Below, piece after piece: positions 51,384-59,207 of a DNA stretch of 59,207 nt (within the stretch, counting starts at the first letter, position 1; each line of letters starts with the position of its first letter). The stretch comes from Phycisphaerales bacterium (GTDB taxonomy: Bacteria; Planctomycetota; Phycisphaerae; UBA1845; Fen-1342), in the NCBI GenBank assembly GCA_003162245.1, contig PMMM01000252.1, positions 1-59,207 on the forward strand, in the 5' to 3' direction. A program made the translations under genes and the position numbers. The notes beneath the pieces were generated by a model. It searched no databases. It saw nothing but the letters and a program-made list of their open reading frames with translations, and was not told the DNA's origin.

Positions 51384-52853
51384 CTAGGAGCGCCGGGCAC
51401 GAGCCGCCACGATGAGTTGCGTTTTGAGCTCGTGCAGATTGGGCGCGAGGCCGGCCGGATACTCGTGCGGGTTCGTCAACCGTCGAATGGCCGGGTGGAG
51501 CGCCGCAACCTGCGCTTGCGTACGGGCGCGGACGGCGCCGAGCGGCGGAACTTCATAGACCAGCTTGCCGCCACGGAAGATCGGAACCAACAGGTCCGCG
51601 TGGCCGGCGTCCGGAGGGATCGGTCGCCGCCGCGTCGGGTCGAGCGGGTCGACAATCTCACTCTCGGCGGGCAAACCGAGCGTCTGGTCCCAGAGCATGT
51701 CGGCGACGAACTGGCCCTCGTGCGTGAAACGCCGCACTTGCAGGATGCCCGGCGTCGTGCTTTTAACTGCGTGCTCGGAGAGCTTGATGCGGGGCTGCCA
51801 CGTGTCGCCGTTGCGGATCGCGGTCAGCTTGTAGACGCCGGTCAGCGCAGCGTCCTCGCCGCCCGTCACGAGCCGCGTGCCGACCGCCCAGACCGCGATC
51901 TGGCCGCCCTGGTGCTTGATGGACTCGATGAGATGCTCGTCGAGCTCGTTGCCGCCCACGATGCGGGCGTTCGGAAACCCCGCTTCATCGAGCATCCGGC
52001 GGGCTTCGCGACTCAAGTACGTCAGATCGCCGCTATCCAGCCGGATGCCCAGCAGCTCGTGGCCGCGCTCGCGGAGTCGGCGCCCCACGGCGACGGCGTG
52101 CCGCACGCCCGCGAGCGAGTCGTACGTATCGACGAGGAAAATGCAGTTATTCGGCATGCAGCGCGCGTAGGCGTCAAACGCCTCGAGATCGTCGTCGAAC
52201 AACATGACCCAACTGTGCGCGTGCGTACCCACGACGGGTATGCCGAACAGCTTGCCCGCCAGCAGGTTGCTCGTGCCGGCGCAGCCGCCGACGTACGCCG
52301 CCCGGCTGGCCGACACGCCGCCGTCGATGCCCTGGGCGCGTCGCAGCCCAAATTCCAGCACGGACTCGCCCTCGGCAGCTTGGCAGATGCGCGCCGCCTT
52401 CGTCGCGATCAGCGTCTGGAAATTGACGCAGTTCAGCAGCGGCGTCTCGAGCAACTGGCACTGCAAGATCGGCCCGGTCACGCGTACGAGCGGCTCGTGC
52501 GGAAAAACGGCGGTGCCCTCCGGCACGGCGTCGATGTCGACGGTCCATTCGAGCCGACCCAGGTGGTCCAGAAACGCGGCCTCGAAGAGCGGCTGGCCGT
52601 CGGTACCGCGGATGGTCGCCAGGTAGGCCAGGTCTTCCGCTTCGAAGTGCACCGCGCGCAGGTACTCGACAAATGGCCCCAGGCCGCACGCGATGGTGAA
52701 GCCGCCGCCGAACGGCGGCCGCCGGAAGAACAGGTGAAAGGCCGCCAACTCGTCGGCCCGGCCGAGCTTCCAGTACCCGTAGGACATGGTCAACTGGTAT
52801 AGATCGGTGAGCAGGGCCAGCGAGTGGCGATAGAGCGCGAGCGAGCCATCCAT
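51384..52853 (-). CDS. pncB: Nicotinate phosphoribosyltransferase
   Basis: The enzyme forms nicotinate mononucleotide from nicotinate, PRPP and ATP in NAD salvage. The 489-residue protein belongs to the longer family form. Blocks include [16 protein letters not shown] at the N-terminus, [34 protein letters not shown] with the phosphorylated His equivalent, [12 protein letters not shown], and [24 protein letters not shown] 52853 is preceded by AGGTG at about 6 bases; the longer frame upstream is noise. It is followed by pncA and preceded by pilT, all minus strand. Confidence 0.95.
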   Translation of the reverse strand: MDGSLALYRHSLALLTDLYQLTMSYGYWKLGRADELAAFHLFFRRPPFGGGFTIACGLGPFVEYLRAVHFEAEDLAYLATIRGTDGQPLFEAAFLDHLGRLEWTVDIDAVPEGTAVFPHEPLVRVTGPILQCQLLETPLLNCVNFQTLIATKAARICQAAEGESVLEFGLRRAQGIDGGVSASRAAYVGGCAGTSNLLAGKLFGIPVVGTHAHSWVMLFDDDLEAFDAYARCMPNNCIFLVDTYDSLAGVRHAVAVGRRLRERGHELLGIRLDSGDLTYLSREARRMLDEAGFPNARIVGGNELDEHLIESIKHQGGQIAVWAVGTRLVTGGEDAALTGVYKLTAIRNGDTWQPRIKLSEHAVKSTTPGILQVRRFTHEGQFVADMLWDQTLGLPAESEIVDPLDPTRRRPIPPDAGHADLLVPIFRGGKLVYEVPPLGAVRARTQAQVAALHPAIRRLTNPHEYPAGLAPNLHELKTQLIVAARARRS

Positions 52854-52903
52854 CCGAGCACCTGCCTCCGTATTCGCGAACCGGTGGGCCGTGCGAGACG
52901 GCT

Positions 52904-54040
52904 CTAGCTCGTGCCGGTGCGCTTGACGCGGTGGACGAGCGTCTGCGCGCTGGTCTTGATGCCCTGCATCAGGCCCTTCAGCGCGTCGCGATTCGGGGCG
53001 TACTCCATCGCGATGTCCATGAACACCAGCCCCTGCTCGATCAGCTCCGCCAGCGACACCGTGAAGTTCCGCATGCCGGCTTCCCGGCCACCGGCGATGA
53101 TCTCCGGCAAGTCCGTGTCCGCCCCTTCGCGGATCTTCTCCTTGACGATGCCCTCCCCAAGCAACACCTCCGTCGCCGGCACGCGCGAGATCTTCTCGTC
53201 GATCGCCGGCACCAGCCGCTGCGCGCAAATCGCCTTCAGGCTATTCGCCAGCGAGCTGCGGATGAACGCGTGCTGGTCCGGCGGGAAGAACTCGAGCATC
53301 CGGCTCAGCGCCTGCATCGCATCCGCCGTGTGCAGCGTGCAGAACACCAGGTGGCCGGTCTCGGCCGCCTGCAGCGCCGCCAGCAGCGTCTCCCGGTCGC
53401 GCATCTCGCCGATGAAGATCACGTCCGGGTCCTGGCGCACCGCCCCGCGCAACGCGTCCGCGAACGTCTGCACGTCGAGGCCGATCTCGCGCTGGCTGAC
53501 GAAGGCCTTCTTCGGAAAGAACGCAAACTCGATCGGGTCCTCGATGCTGACGATGTTCACCGCCTGCGTCTCGTTGATCCGGTCGATCATCGCCGCTTGC
53601 GTCGTGCTCTTCCCGCAGCCCGTCACGCCGCACACGATGATCAGCCCTTCGAACGTCTCCTCCGCCAGCTTGCGGTAGATCGGCGGCAGGCGCAGCTCCT
53701 CGAAACCCGGGATCTGGGCTTTGACGCGTCGAATGGAAGCGTGCATCTGATCGCACGACCGCATGATGTTGATGCGGAAACGATCGCCGTTCGGCAGCAG
53801 ATACGCGAAATCCAGCCCGCCCTTCTCCTCGAAGATGTGCTTGCGGCCCGGCGGGATGAGCGGCTCCATCAGGTTCTCGATCAGGCGCGAGTTGAACGGG
53901 ATCACCGGCAGCGTCGTCCGCCGCAGGTCCCCCGCGATGCGGTACGCCGGCGGCACGCCGGTCTTGAGGTGCAGATCGCTCGCACCCAGGGCCTCCATGT
54001 TCTCCAGCAGCGGGACGATCGATTGCGGCATTTCGCTCAT
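52904..54040 (-). CDS. pilT: PilT-type retraction ATPase
   Basis: PilT is a hexameric AAA-type ATPase that disassembles type IV pili. The 378-residue protein has the N-terminal PAS-like domain ([22 protein letters not shown]), Walker [10 protein letters not shown], the Asp box at SIEDPIEF, Walker [10 protein letters not shown], and the His box [15 protein letters not shown]. The usual GPTGSGKST is altered at two positions (Val, Cys) without touching the P-loop Lys or Ser. The C-terminus shows a PilT/PilU-like helical end rather than the AIRNLIRE motif. No other pilus genes are in the window; it stands between ftsW and pncB. Confidence 0.93.
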   Translation of the reverse strand: MSEMPQSIVPLLENMEALGASDLHLKTGVPPAYRIAGDLRRTTLPVIPFNSRLIENLMEPLIPPGRKHIFEEKGGLDFAYLLPNGDRFRINIMRSCDQMHASIRRVKAQIPGFEELRLPPIYRKLAEETFEGLIIVCGVTGCGKSTTQAAMIDRINETQAVNIVSIEDPIEFAFFPKKAFVSQREIGLDVQTFADALRGAVRQDPDVIFIGEMRDRETLLAALQAAETGHLVFCTLHTADAMQALSRMLEFFPPDQHAFIRSSLANSLKAICAQRLVPAIDEKISRVPATEVLLGEGIVKEKIREGADTDLPEIIAGGREAGMRNFTVSLAELIEQGLVFMDIAMEYAPNRDALKGLMQGIKTSAQTLVHRVKRTGTS

Positions 54041-54141
54041 CTGTGCACCTTGTCGAATGCGGCTGTTGCGGCGGTCCGCCGAGCCGGCCGTTGGGGTCGC
54101 AGCTTAGCACGGCCCCGCTAAGAGTGTAGCGCCTCGCCGTG

Positions 54142-55350
54142 TTACGGCGTGCTCGCAGCGCGAGTTCGTCCGGTGGCCGCCAGCAACCCCGCCGCCAGAC
54201 CCAGGAAGATCACGCCCGACCCACCCGCCGAGACGAACGGCAGCGAGATGCCCTTCGTCGGCACGCTGTTGGTCACCACGGCGATGTTGAAAGCCGCCTG
54301 GAACACGACCAGCAGCGTCAGGCCCAACGCGAGCAGTTGGCCGAAGCGATCCGGCGCCCGGGCGGCCACCCGCCAGCCCCGCCAGAGCAACCCGAGGAAC
54401 AGCAGCGCCACCGCGATCCCGCCCACGACCCCGAGTTCCTCGCAGATCACCGCCAGAATGAAGTCGTTGTTGTCCTTTGGCAGGTAGCCGTACTTCTGGA
54501 CGCCGGCCCCGAGCCCGCGCCCGAGCCACCCGCCCGAACCGATCGCCAAGAGCGACTGGTGCACCTGATACCCCGGACCCATCACGTCCGGCGTGTCCGA
54601 AAAGAACGTCGCGAGCCGGGCCATGCGATGCGGCTTGATCCAGACCAGCAGGGCGCCCGCCGCAGCTCCCATGAGGACTGTGAGCCCGAGGTGCGTCCAC
54701 CGCGCCCCGGCGACGAGCAACAGCGCGAACATCACCGCGCCCATCAGGGCCGCGGTCCCGAAATCCTCGATCGCCGTCAGCCCGATCAGTACCGCGGAAC
54801 TGAGCAGCGCCGGCACGAAACCGGTCGTGAGGTGGCGTATGTCGCCGCGCGCCACAAGGCCCGATGGTCCTGTGGCGTGCGGACGCGACAGGAGCGCCGC
54901 CAGCCAGACGACGAGCAGAACCTTGGCCAGCTCCGATGGCTGAAAGCCGAAGCCCACGCCGGGCACCACGATCGCCCGGCGGGCACCGAGCGCCTTGTGT
55001 CCGATGCCGGGGAGCAGCACGGCGACGAGCAAGCCGAGGGTCAGGAAGAGCAGCAAACCGGCGCGCCAGCCGTCGCGTTTCCGTTCCCACGCCAGCACGC
55101 GATAGTCCACGTGCGCCGCGACAATCATGACCAAGAAGCCGGCGAAGGCGAAGACGCCCTGCTTCAGCGGCGAGTTCCACCATTGCCGCCAGTTGAATCC
55201 CGCGCCCTGCACGGTGACGCTGGCCGAGTACACCATGACGACGCCGAGCGTCATCAGCACGCCGACGATGAAGACAATGCCGGGGTCGTAGAGGCGGCCG
55301 GCGAAGGCGGGGGTTCCGGGCTGGCATTCCTCGTTGGTCATGCTGGTCAT
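54142..55350 (-). CDS. ftsW: FtsW/RodA-family lipid II polymerase
   Basis: SEDS-family glycosyltransferase for septal or elongation peptidoglycan. The 402-residue protein has about ten membrane helices, LGVVMVYSAS near the N-terminus, the GIGHKALGARRAIVVPGVGFGFQPSE block (position of the catalytic region), GSGGWLGRGLGAGVQKYGYLP and the ending NSVPTKGISLPFVSAGGSG. Placement directly after mraY in a mur cluster favours FtsW over RodA. ATG 55350 overlaps the mraY stop by four bases (ATGA); the next Met three codons later is an alternative. No murD gene lies between mraY and ftsW. Confidence 0.95.
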   Translation of the reverse strand: MTSMTNEECQPGTPAFAGRLYDPGIVFIVGVLMTLGVVMVYSASVTVQGAGFNWRQWWNSPLKQGVFAFAGFLVMIVAAHVDYRVLAWERKRDGWRAGLLLFLTLGLLVAVLLPGIGHKALGARRAIVVPGVGFGFQPSELAKVLLVVWLAALLSRPHATGPSGLVARGDIRHLTTGFVPALLSSAVLIGLTAIEDFGTAALMGAVMFALLLVAGARWTHLGLTVLMGAAAGALLVWIKPHRMARLATFFSDTPDVMGPGYQVHQSLLAIGSGGWLGRGLGAGVQKYGYLPKDNNDFILAVICEELGVVGGIAVALLFLGLLWRGWRVAARAPDRFGQLLALGLTLLVVFQAAFNIAVVTNSVPTKGISLPFVSAGGSGVIFLGLAAGLLAATGRTRAASTP

Positions 55351-56495
55351 CTCAGCTTGATGGTCGCGAGCGCGAAGGCGGCGAAGACGGTCGCGAGCAG
55401 CCAGAACCGCATGACGACCTGTGTCTCGCTCAGGCCGCCCAGGTGGTAGTGGTGGTGTAACGGTGCGCAACGAAACAGACGGCGCCCGGTGGTCTTGTAG
55501 TGAAAGATCTGGAGCAGGACCGACACCGCCTCGATGACGAATACGCCGCCGACGATCAGCAGCCATAGCTCGAGGCGCGTGACGATCGCGATGTACCCCA
55601 TTAGCCCGCCGAGCGGGAGCGCGCCGGTGTCGCCCATGAACACCTGGGCTGGGTACGCGTTGAACCACAGAAAGCCGAGGCACGCCCCGAGTACAGCCCC
55701 GCAAAACACCCCCAGCTCCCCGGCCCCCTCGATATCGCGAAAATCGAGCTGCCGGGCCCACTTCTCGTTGCCGATCACGATCGTCAAGACCATGAACGCG
55801 AACGAGGTCAGCACCATGCAGCCGCTGGCCAGCCCGTCCATACCGTCCGTCAAGTTGACTGCGTTTGAGGTGCCCGCGATCACGACCACGGCGATGAGCG
55901 CGAAAACAGGCACGCTGAGCGTGGTGACGGGGTGCTTATAAAAGGGGATGTTGAGGACGTTGTAGTTCGGGCGATACTGCGCCGCGGCGTCCAGCCAGCG
56001 CGCCTTCTCGGCGTTCAGCTCCCCGAAGCGGTAGATGAACAACGCCAGCATGACCCCGAGGGCCACCTGAAAGATCAGCTTCTCCCACATGCGCAGGCCG
56101 TCGCGTGTGCCGGCCCGCCGATTGGCCGTCAGCTTCAGCCAGTCGTCGACCCCGCCCAGAATCGCCAGCCAGACCAGGCAAAACAACCCCAACGTGACGT
56201 AGAAGTCCTTCAGGTTCGCCAACAGCAGCACGGTGACGGCCACGGCGACGACGATCAGGATACCGCCCATCGTCGGCGTGTTCTCCTTGCCCTGCATCAT
56301 GCGGTTCAAGGTCGCGTGGTCAAACTCGGGCCGGTCGCCGATCTTAAGTCGCACGAGCTTGCGGATGACGCGCGGCCCCAGCGCCCACACGATGGCGAAG
56401 GCCACCAGCACTGCTGCAATCGCCCGCCACCACTCGTCGCCGTAGAAGTAGTTCCTGTTCCCCTTGAATAGCCAATCGCATAAGTGGTAGAGCAT
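55347..56495 (-). CDS. mraY: Phospho-N-acetylmuramoyl-pentapeptide transferase
   Basis: MraY attaches the muramoyl-pentapeptide to undecaprenyl phosphate, making lipid I. The 382-residue protein has ten or so membrane helices and family motifs: KENTPTMGGIL, LGGVDDWLKL (Asp pair), SNAVNLTDGMDGLASG, FMGDTGALPLGG, and FRCAPLHHHYHLGG (His cluster of the cytoplasmic loop). It starts 2 bases after the murF stop and overlaps ftsW by four bases. Confidence 0.97.
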   Translation of the reverse strand: MLYHLCDWLFKGNRNYFYGDEWWRAIAAVLVAFAIVWALGPRVIRKLVRLKIGDRPEFDHATLNRMMQGKENTPTMGGILIVVAVAVTVLLLANLKDFYVTLGLFCLVWLAILGGVDDWLKLTANRRAGTRDGLRMWEKLIFQVALGVMLALFIYRFGELNAEKARWLDAAAQYRPNYNVLNIPFYKHPVTTLSVPVFALIAVVVIAGTSNAVNLTDGMDGLASGCMVLTSFAFMVLTIVIGNEKWARQLDFRDIEGAGELGVFCGAVLGACLGFLWFNAYPAQVFMGDTGALPLGGLMGYIAIVTRLELWLLIVGGVFVIEAVSVLLQIFHYKTTGRRLFRCAPLHHHYHLGGLSETQVVMRFWLLATVFAAFALATIKLR

Positions 56496-56497
56496 AT

Positions 56498-57922
56498 TCA
56501 GTTAACCACGGCCGCGCCGAGCCGCTCGCGCAGGGGCTCGACCAGCCGATCCAATTCCACGGCCCGCGAGGCCTTGAGCAGCACGACGTCGCCGGCCTGC
56601 ACGCTGCCAGCCAAGCGCTCCAGGCACGCCGGCACGTCAGCGCAGTGTTCCACGCTGGGGCCGAACAGCTCGCCGCCCGCCAGCGCTTCGTACATCGGCC
56701 CCGTCGCCTCGCCGACGAGGATGACGCGCTGCACGTTCCCCTCGCGCAGCCGCCGGGCAACCTTGCGGTGCAGCTCGGCCGAATGCTGTCCCAGCTCGCG
56801 CATCTCGCCGAATACCGCAATCCGCCGGCCGCGGCAGGGCATCTGCTCCAGCGTCTCGATTGCCGCCGCGGCACTCTGCGGATTCGCGTTGTACGCGTCG
56901 TTGACGATCGTCACCCCGCCGATCTCCAGCACCTCGTTCCGCATCGGCGGTGCCACGAACGATTCGAGCCGCACCGCCGCCTCGCCATAGTCGAAGCCGA
57001 ACCGGCGCGCAATCGTCACCGCGCCCGCCGCGTTCACCGCGTTGTGCGGGCCGATCAGTCGCAGCCGGAACGGAAACCGCTCGTTCAGCTTGAAACGCAA
57101 CCACGGCTGCTCGTAGCTCGGCTCGGTCAGGCGCACGTCGGCGTCCGCGTTGCGACCGAAGGTCGCCACGTGCACTCCGTCGGGGCGCAGAAAGCGGCGC
57201 ACGAGCGCGCTCTCGATGTTGATCGCAGCAAACCCTTTGCCATGCAGGTGCTCAAGAATGGAGCACTCCTCCGCGGCGACCCCGTCCAGGCTGCCGAGAC
57301 CCTCCAGGTGCTCCTCGCCCAGGCACGTCAGCACCGCCAGGTCCGGCTGCGCGATCTTCGACAGGGCTGCAACCTCGCCGGGCGCGTTCGTTCCGATCTC
57401 CACCACCAGATACTCATCCGCTTGCTCGACCGACAGCAGCGTGAGCGGCACGCCGACGTTGTTGTTGAAGCTCTTCGGCGAGCAGCGCCCCTTGAGCCGG
57501 CCGCTCAGGATGTGGTGAATCATGGCCTTCGTCGTCGTCTTCCCGTTGCTGCCCACCACGGCCACAACCTGGGCCGCCGCCTGCTTGCGGTGGTAGGCGG
57601 CCAGCCGCCCCAGCGCGGCGATCGTGTCCTCCACCTCGATCAGCAGCGCGCCGGCAGAGCGCGGCACGCCGGCCGCTTCCAGCTCCCGCTCGAGCGCAGC
57701 GGCGCGCGGCGTTTCGACCACGGCGGCGATCGCCCCGCGCTTCAAGGCAGCGGCGACGAACTCGTGTCCGTCGAAGTGCGGGCCGCGGAGCGCGAAGAAC
57801 AGGTCGCTGGCCGCCGCCGTACGCGAGTCCGTCGACACCCCGCCCACGCTAACGGCGCACACGTCGCCCCGCGCGCGTCCGCCCATCCCCTGCACCACTT
57901 CGCTGAGCGTCAACTTGATCAC
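56498..57922 (-). CDS. murF: UDP-MurNAc-tripeptide--D-Ala-D-Ala ligase
   Basis: MurF adds D-Ala-D-Ala to UDP-MurNAc-tripeptide. The 474-residue protein has the Mur ligase ATP motif VAVVGSNGKTTTKAMI, the SFNNNVGVPLTLL block of MurF, the EIGTNAPGEV segment, the GPHNAVNAAGA motif and the C-terminal IVNDAYNANPQS, specific for MurF. It lies 3 bases after the murE stop and 2 before mraY, in an operon order murE-murF-mraY-ftsW. Confidence 0.96.
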   Translation of the reverse strand: MIKLTLSEVVQGMGGRARGDVCAVSVGGVSTDSRTAAASDLFFALRGPHFDGHEFVAAALKRGAIAAVVETPRAAALERELEAAGVPRSAGALLIEVEDTIAALGRLAAYHRKQAAAQVVAVVGSNGKTTTKAMIHHILSGRLKGRCSPKSFNNNVGVPLTLLSVEQADEYLVVEIGTNAPGEVAALSKIAQPDLAVLTCLGEEHLEGLGSLDGVAAEECSILEHLHGKGFAAINIESALVRRFLRPDGVHVATFGRNADADVRLTEPSYEQPWLRFKLNERFPFRLRLIGPHNAVNAAGAVTIARRFGFDYGEAAVRLESFVAPPMRNEVLEIGGVTIVNDAYNANPQSAAAAIETLEQMPCRGRRIAVFGEMRELGQHSAELHRKVARRLREGNVQRVILVGEATGPMYEALAGGELFGPSVEHCADVPACLERLAGSVQAGDVVLLKASRAVELDRLVEPLRERLGAAVVN

Positions 57923-57925
57923 GGG

Positions 57926-59206
57926 TCACTTCTCTCCCGGCCAGAAACGGTGAATCTCCGCCGCCGCCTGAATCGCCACTTCCACGTCGTCGAAGTGAAG
58001 CCGGCGACTGCCGATCACCTGGTAATTCTCGTGTCCTTTGCCGGCGATGAGCACAACGTCGCCTTCCTCGGCCGCCGCCAACGCCCCGTTGATCGCCCGC
58101 GCCCGGTCGGACTCGATCACCACCCGCCGCTGTGCGTCGCTGTCGAAGCCACGCATCACTTCCTCGATGATGGCCCGCGGGTCTTCGCCGCGCGGATTGT
58201 CGTTGGTCACGAAGATCATGTCCGCCGATTCAGCGGCGACGCGCGCCATCCGCGGCCGCTTCGTCCGGTCACGGTCTCCGCCGCAACCGAACACGACGAT
58301 CAGCCGCCGGCGCGTCAGCGGGCGGAGGACGCTTAGCACGTTCCGCAACGAGTCGTCCGAATGGGCGTAATCCACGAACACCTCGGCTGGGCTGTCGCAC
58401 GGCACACGCTGGAGCCGTCCCGGAACCGACCGCAGCGACCGCAGCCCCTCCGCAACCGCATCCAGGCTCGCCCCCAGCGCCCGCGCCAACCCCGCCGCCG
58501 CGAGCGCGTTGTACACATTGTGCTTCCCGACCAGCGCGTTCTCGAGCGTCAGCTCCCGCCCCTCGAGCACCATCCGGTACGTCGTCCCCTGACTGGTGCT
58601 CCCCGAAATCGTCGCCCGGATGTCCGCGTCCTGATCCAGCGCGTAGGTCACGATGCGCGCCCGACACTCGCGCACCATCTGCTCGTGGTTGGGATCGTCC
58701 CGGTTGACGATCGCGACGGCCGTTGGCTCCAGGCCGCGGAACAACCGGGCCTTCGCCGCCCGGTAGCTGTCGAACGTGCCGTGGTAATCCAGATGGTCGC
58801 CCGTCAGGTTCGTGAACGCCGCCGCCGTGAAGTGCAGGCCCTCTGTCCGTCTCTGATCGAGCGCGTGGCTCGACGCCTCCAGCACCACGGCGTGCGCCCG
58901 GGCGTCCACACATTCTCGCAGGTATCCCGCCAACTCCAGGGCCCCCGGCGTTGTCATGCGTGCCATGACCTTCCGCGCGCACAGATCGTGGTAGACAGTC
59001 CCCAGCAACCCGCACTGCAGCCCGGCCGCCTCCATGATCGCCTGCGCCATGAATGCGGTCGTGCTCTTGCCGTTCGTCCCGGTCACCCCCGCCAACTTCA
59101 GACCGCCGCAGCCGTCCGCCGCCAGACCGTGCCACCGCAGCGCCAGCTTGGCGAGCGCGCCCCGCACGTCCGCGACCTCGACCGCGAGCACGCCGCTGAC
59201 CGCCGG
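57926..59206 (-). CDS. murE: UDP-MurNAc-L-Ala-D-Glu ligase adding the third residue, 5' end outside the window
   Basis: The frame is open to the right edge, so the N-terminal domain start is missing; about 426 codons are visible. The Mur ligase ATP motif is GVTGTNGKSTT, followed by TTPGALEL, EASSHALDQRR and TNLTGDHLDYHG. The substrate motif is DNPR (TNDNPRGEDP), which in E. coli MurE binds meso-diaminopimelate, so the peptidoglycan is probably of the meso-DAP type. Lysine-type enzymes have a different motif. It is the first visible gene of the cell-wall operon. Confidence 0.96.
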   Translation of the reverse strand, partial: PAVSGVLAVEVADVRGALAKLALRWHGLAADGCGGLKLAGVTGTNGKSTTAFMAQAIMEAAGLQCGLLGTVYHDLCARKVMARMTTPGALELAGYLRECVDARAHAVVLEASSHALDQRRTEGLHFTAAAFTNLTGDHLDYHGTFDSYRAAKARLFRGLEPTAVAIVNRDDPNHEQMVRECRARIVTYALDQDADIRATISGSTSQGTTYRMVLEGRELTLENALVGKHNVYNALAAAGLARALGASLDAVAEGLRSLRSVPGRLQRVPCDSPAEVFVDYAHSDDSLRNVLSVLRPLTRRRLIVVFGCGGDRDRTKRPRMARVAAESADMIFVTNDNPRGEDPRAIIEEVMRGFDSDAQRRVVIESDRARAINGALAAAEEGDVVLIAGKGHENYQVIGSRRLHFDDVEVAIQAAAEIHRFWPGEK

Positions 59207-59207
59207 G

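Overview
The window looks like a chromosome segment of a high-GC, Gram-negative bacterium of the Planctomycetota, probably near the Phycisphaerae; this placement is inference from gene content. The supporting traits are a very large SecA with two N-terminal membrane helices, many lipoproteins and exported repeat proteins (FG-GAP, PKD-like, TPR), a C-terminal Cys/hydrophobic/Arg sorting-like tail, an LpxL-type acyltransferase implying lipid A, and a peptidoglycan operon whose MurE carries the DNPR motif typical of meso-diaminopimelate enzymes. I see no insertion sequence, prophage, CRISPR array, rRNA or tRNA. Genes are densely packed, many with 4-base stop/start overlaps and clear Shine-Dalgarno sequences.

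Layout. 1-6.9 kb: the end of a BatA/vWA-type membrane protein, a small hypothetical protein, a PilZ protein, EF-P and membrane-anchored SecA, all on the plus strand. 6.9-9.1 kb: three minus-strand genes for exported or membrane proteins of unknown function, then apt. 10.2-16.7 kb: five plus-strand genes for lipoproteins and secreted proteins (two tandem paralogues, an FG-GAP repeat protein, another lipoprotein, and a PKD-like protein with a sorting tail). 16.8-20.1 kb: a translationally coupled minus-strand operon of a YlbF-like protein, a PMT/ArnT-like glycosyltransferase and an LpxL-type acyltransferase. 20.2-25.6 kb: a stand-alone LigD-type phosphoesterase domain, a membrane protein, a cupin lipoprotein, a second PMT-type transferase and an LTA-synthase-like sulfatase-fold enzyme. 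25.9-33.8 kb: divergent ribBA and clpS, two TPR proteins, and an ECF sigma factor overlapping a membrane protein that is probably its regulator. 33.8-37.6 kb: an overlapping pair of a PLP decarboxylase and a GH65 enzyme. 37.8-40.8 kb: a long coiled-coil protein, a membrane-anchored PKD-like protein and a 47-residue membrane protein. 40.9-43.8 kb: an M16 peptidase.

43.8-45.06 kb is about 1.3 kb with no convincing protein gene. It carries three plus-strand intrinsic terminators. I read it as a tandem small-RNA locus: one predicted RNA has two CCUCC-repeat tracts able to pair with Shine-Dalgarno sequences, another is a chain of perfect hairpins, and both start behind the same promoter-like box pair. 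This is the part of the window I find most novel.

45.06-59.2 kb: a MoxR ATPase, a SpoVR-family protein, a membrane thioredoxin-like protein, then a minus-strand run of cofactor and envelope genes (pncB, pncA, panC, lgt), pilT, and the division/cell-wall cluster murE-murF-mraY-ftsW, with murE cut by the right edge. Together the genes describe envelope building and protein export (SecA, Lgt, LpxL, PMT enzymes, the LtaS-like enzyme, MurE/MurF/MraY/FtsW), NAD, pantothenate, riboflavin and adenine metabolism, and a large set of lineage-specific exported proteins.
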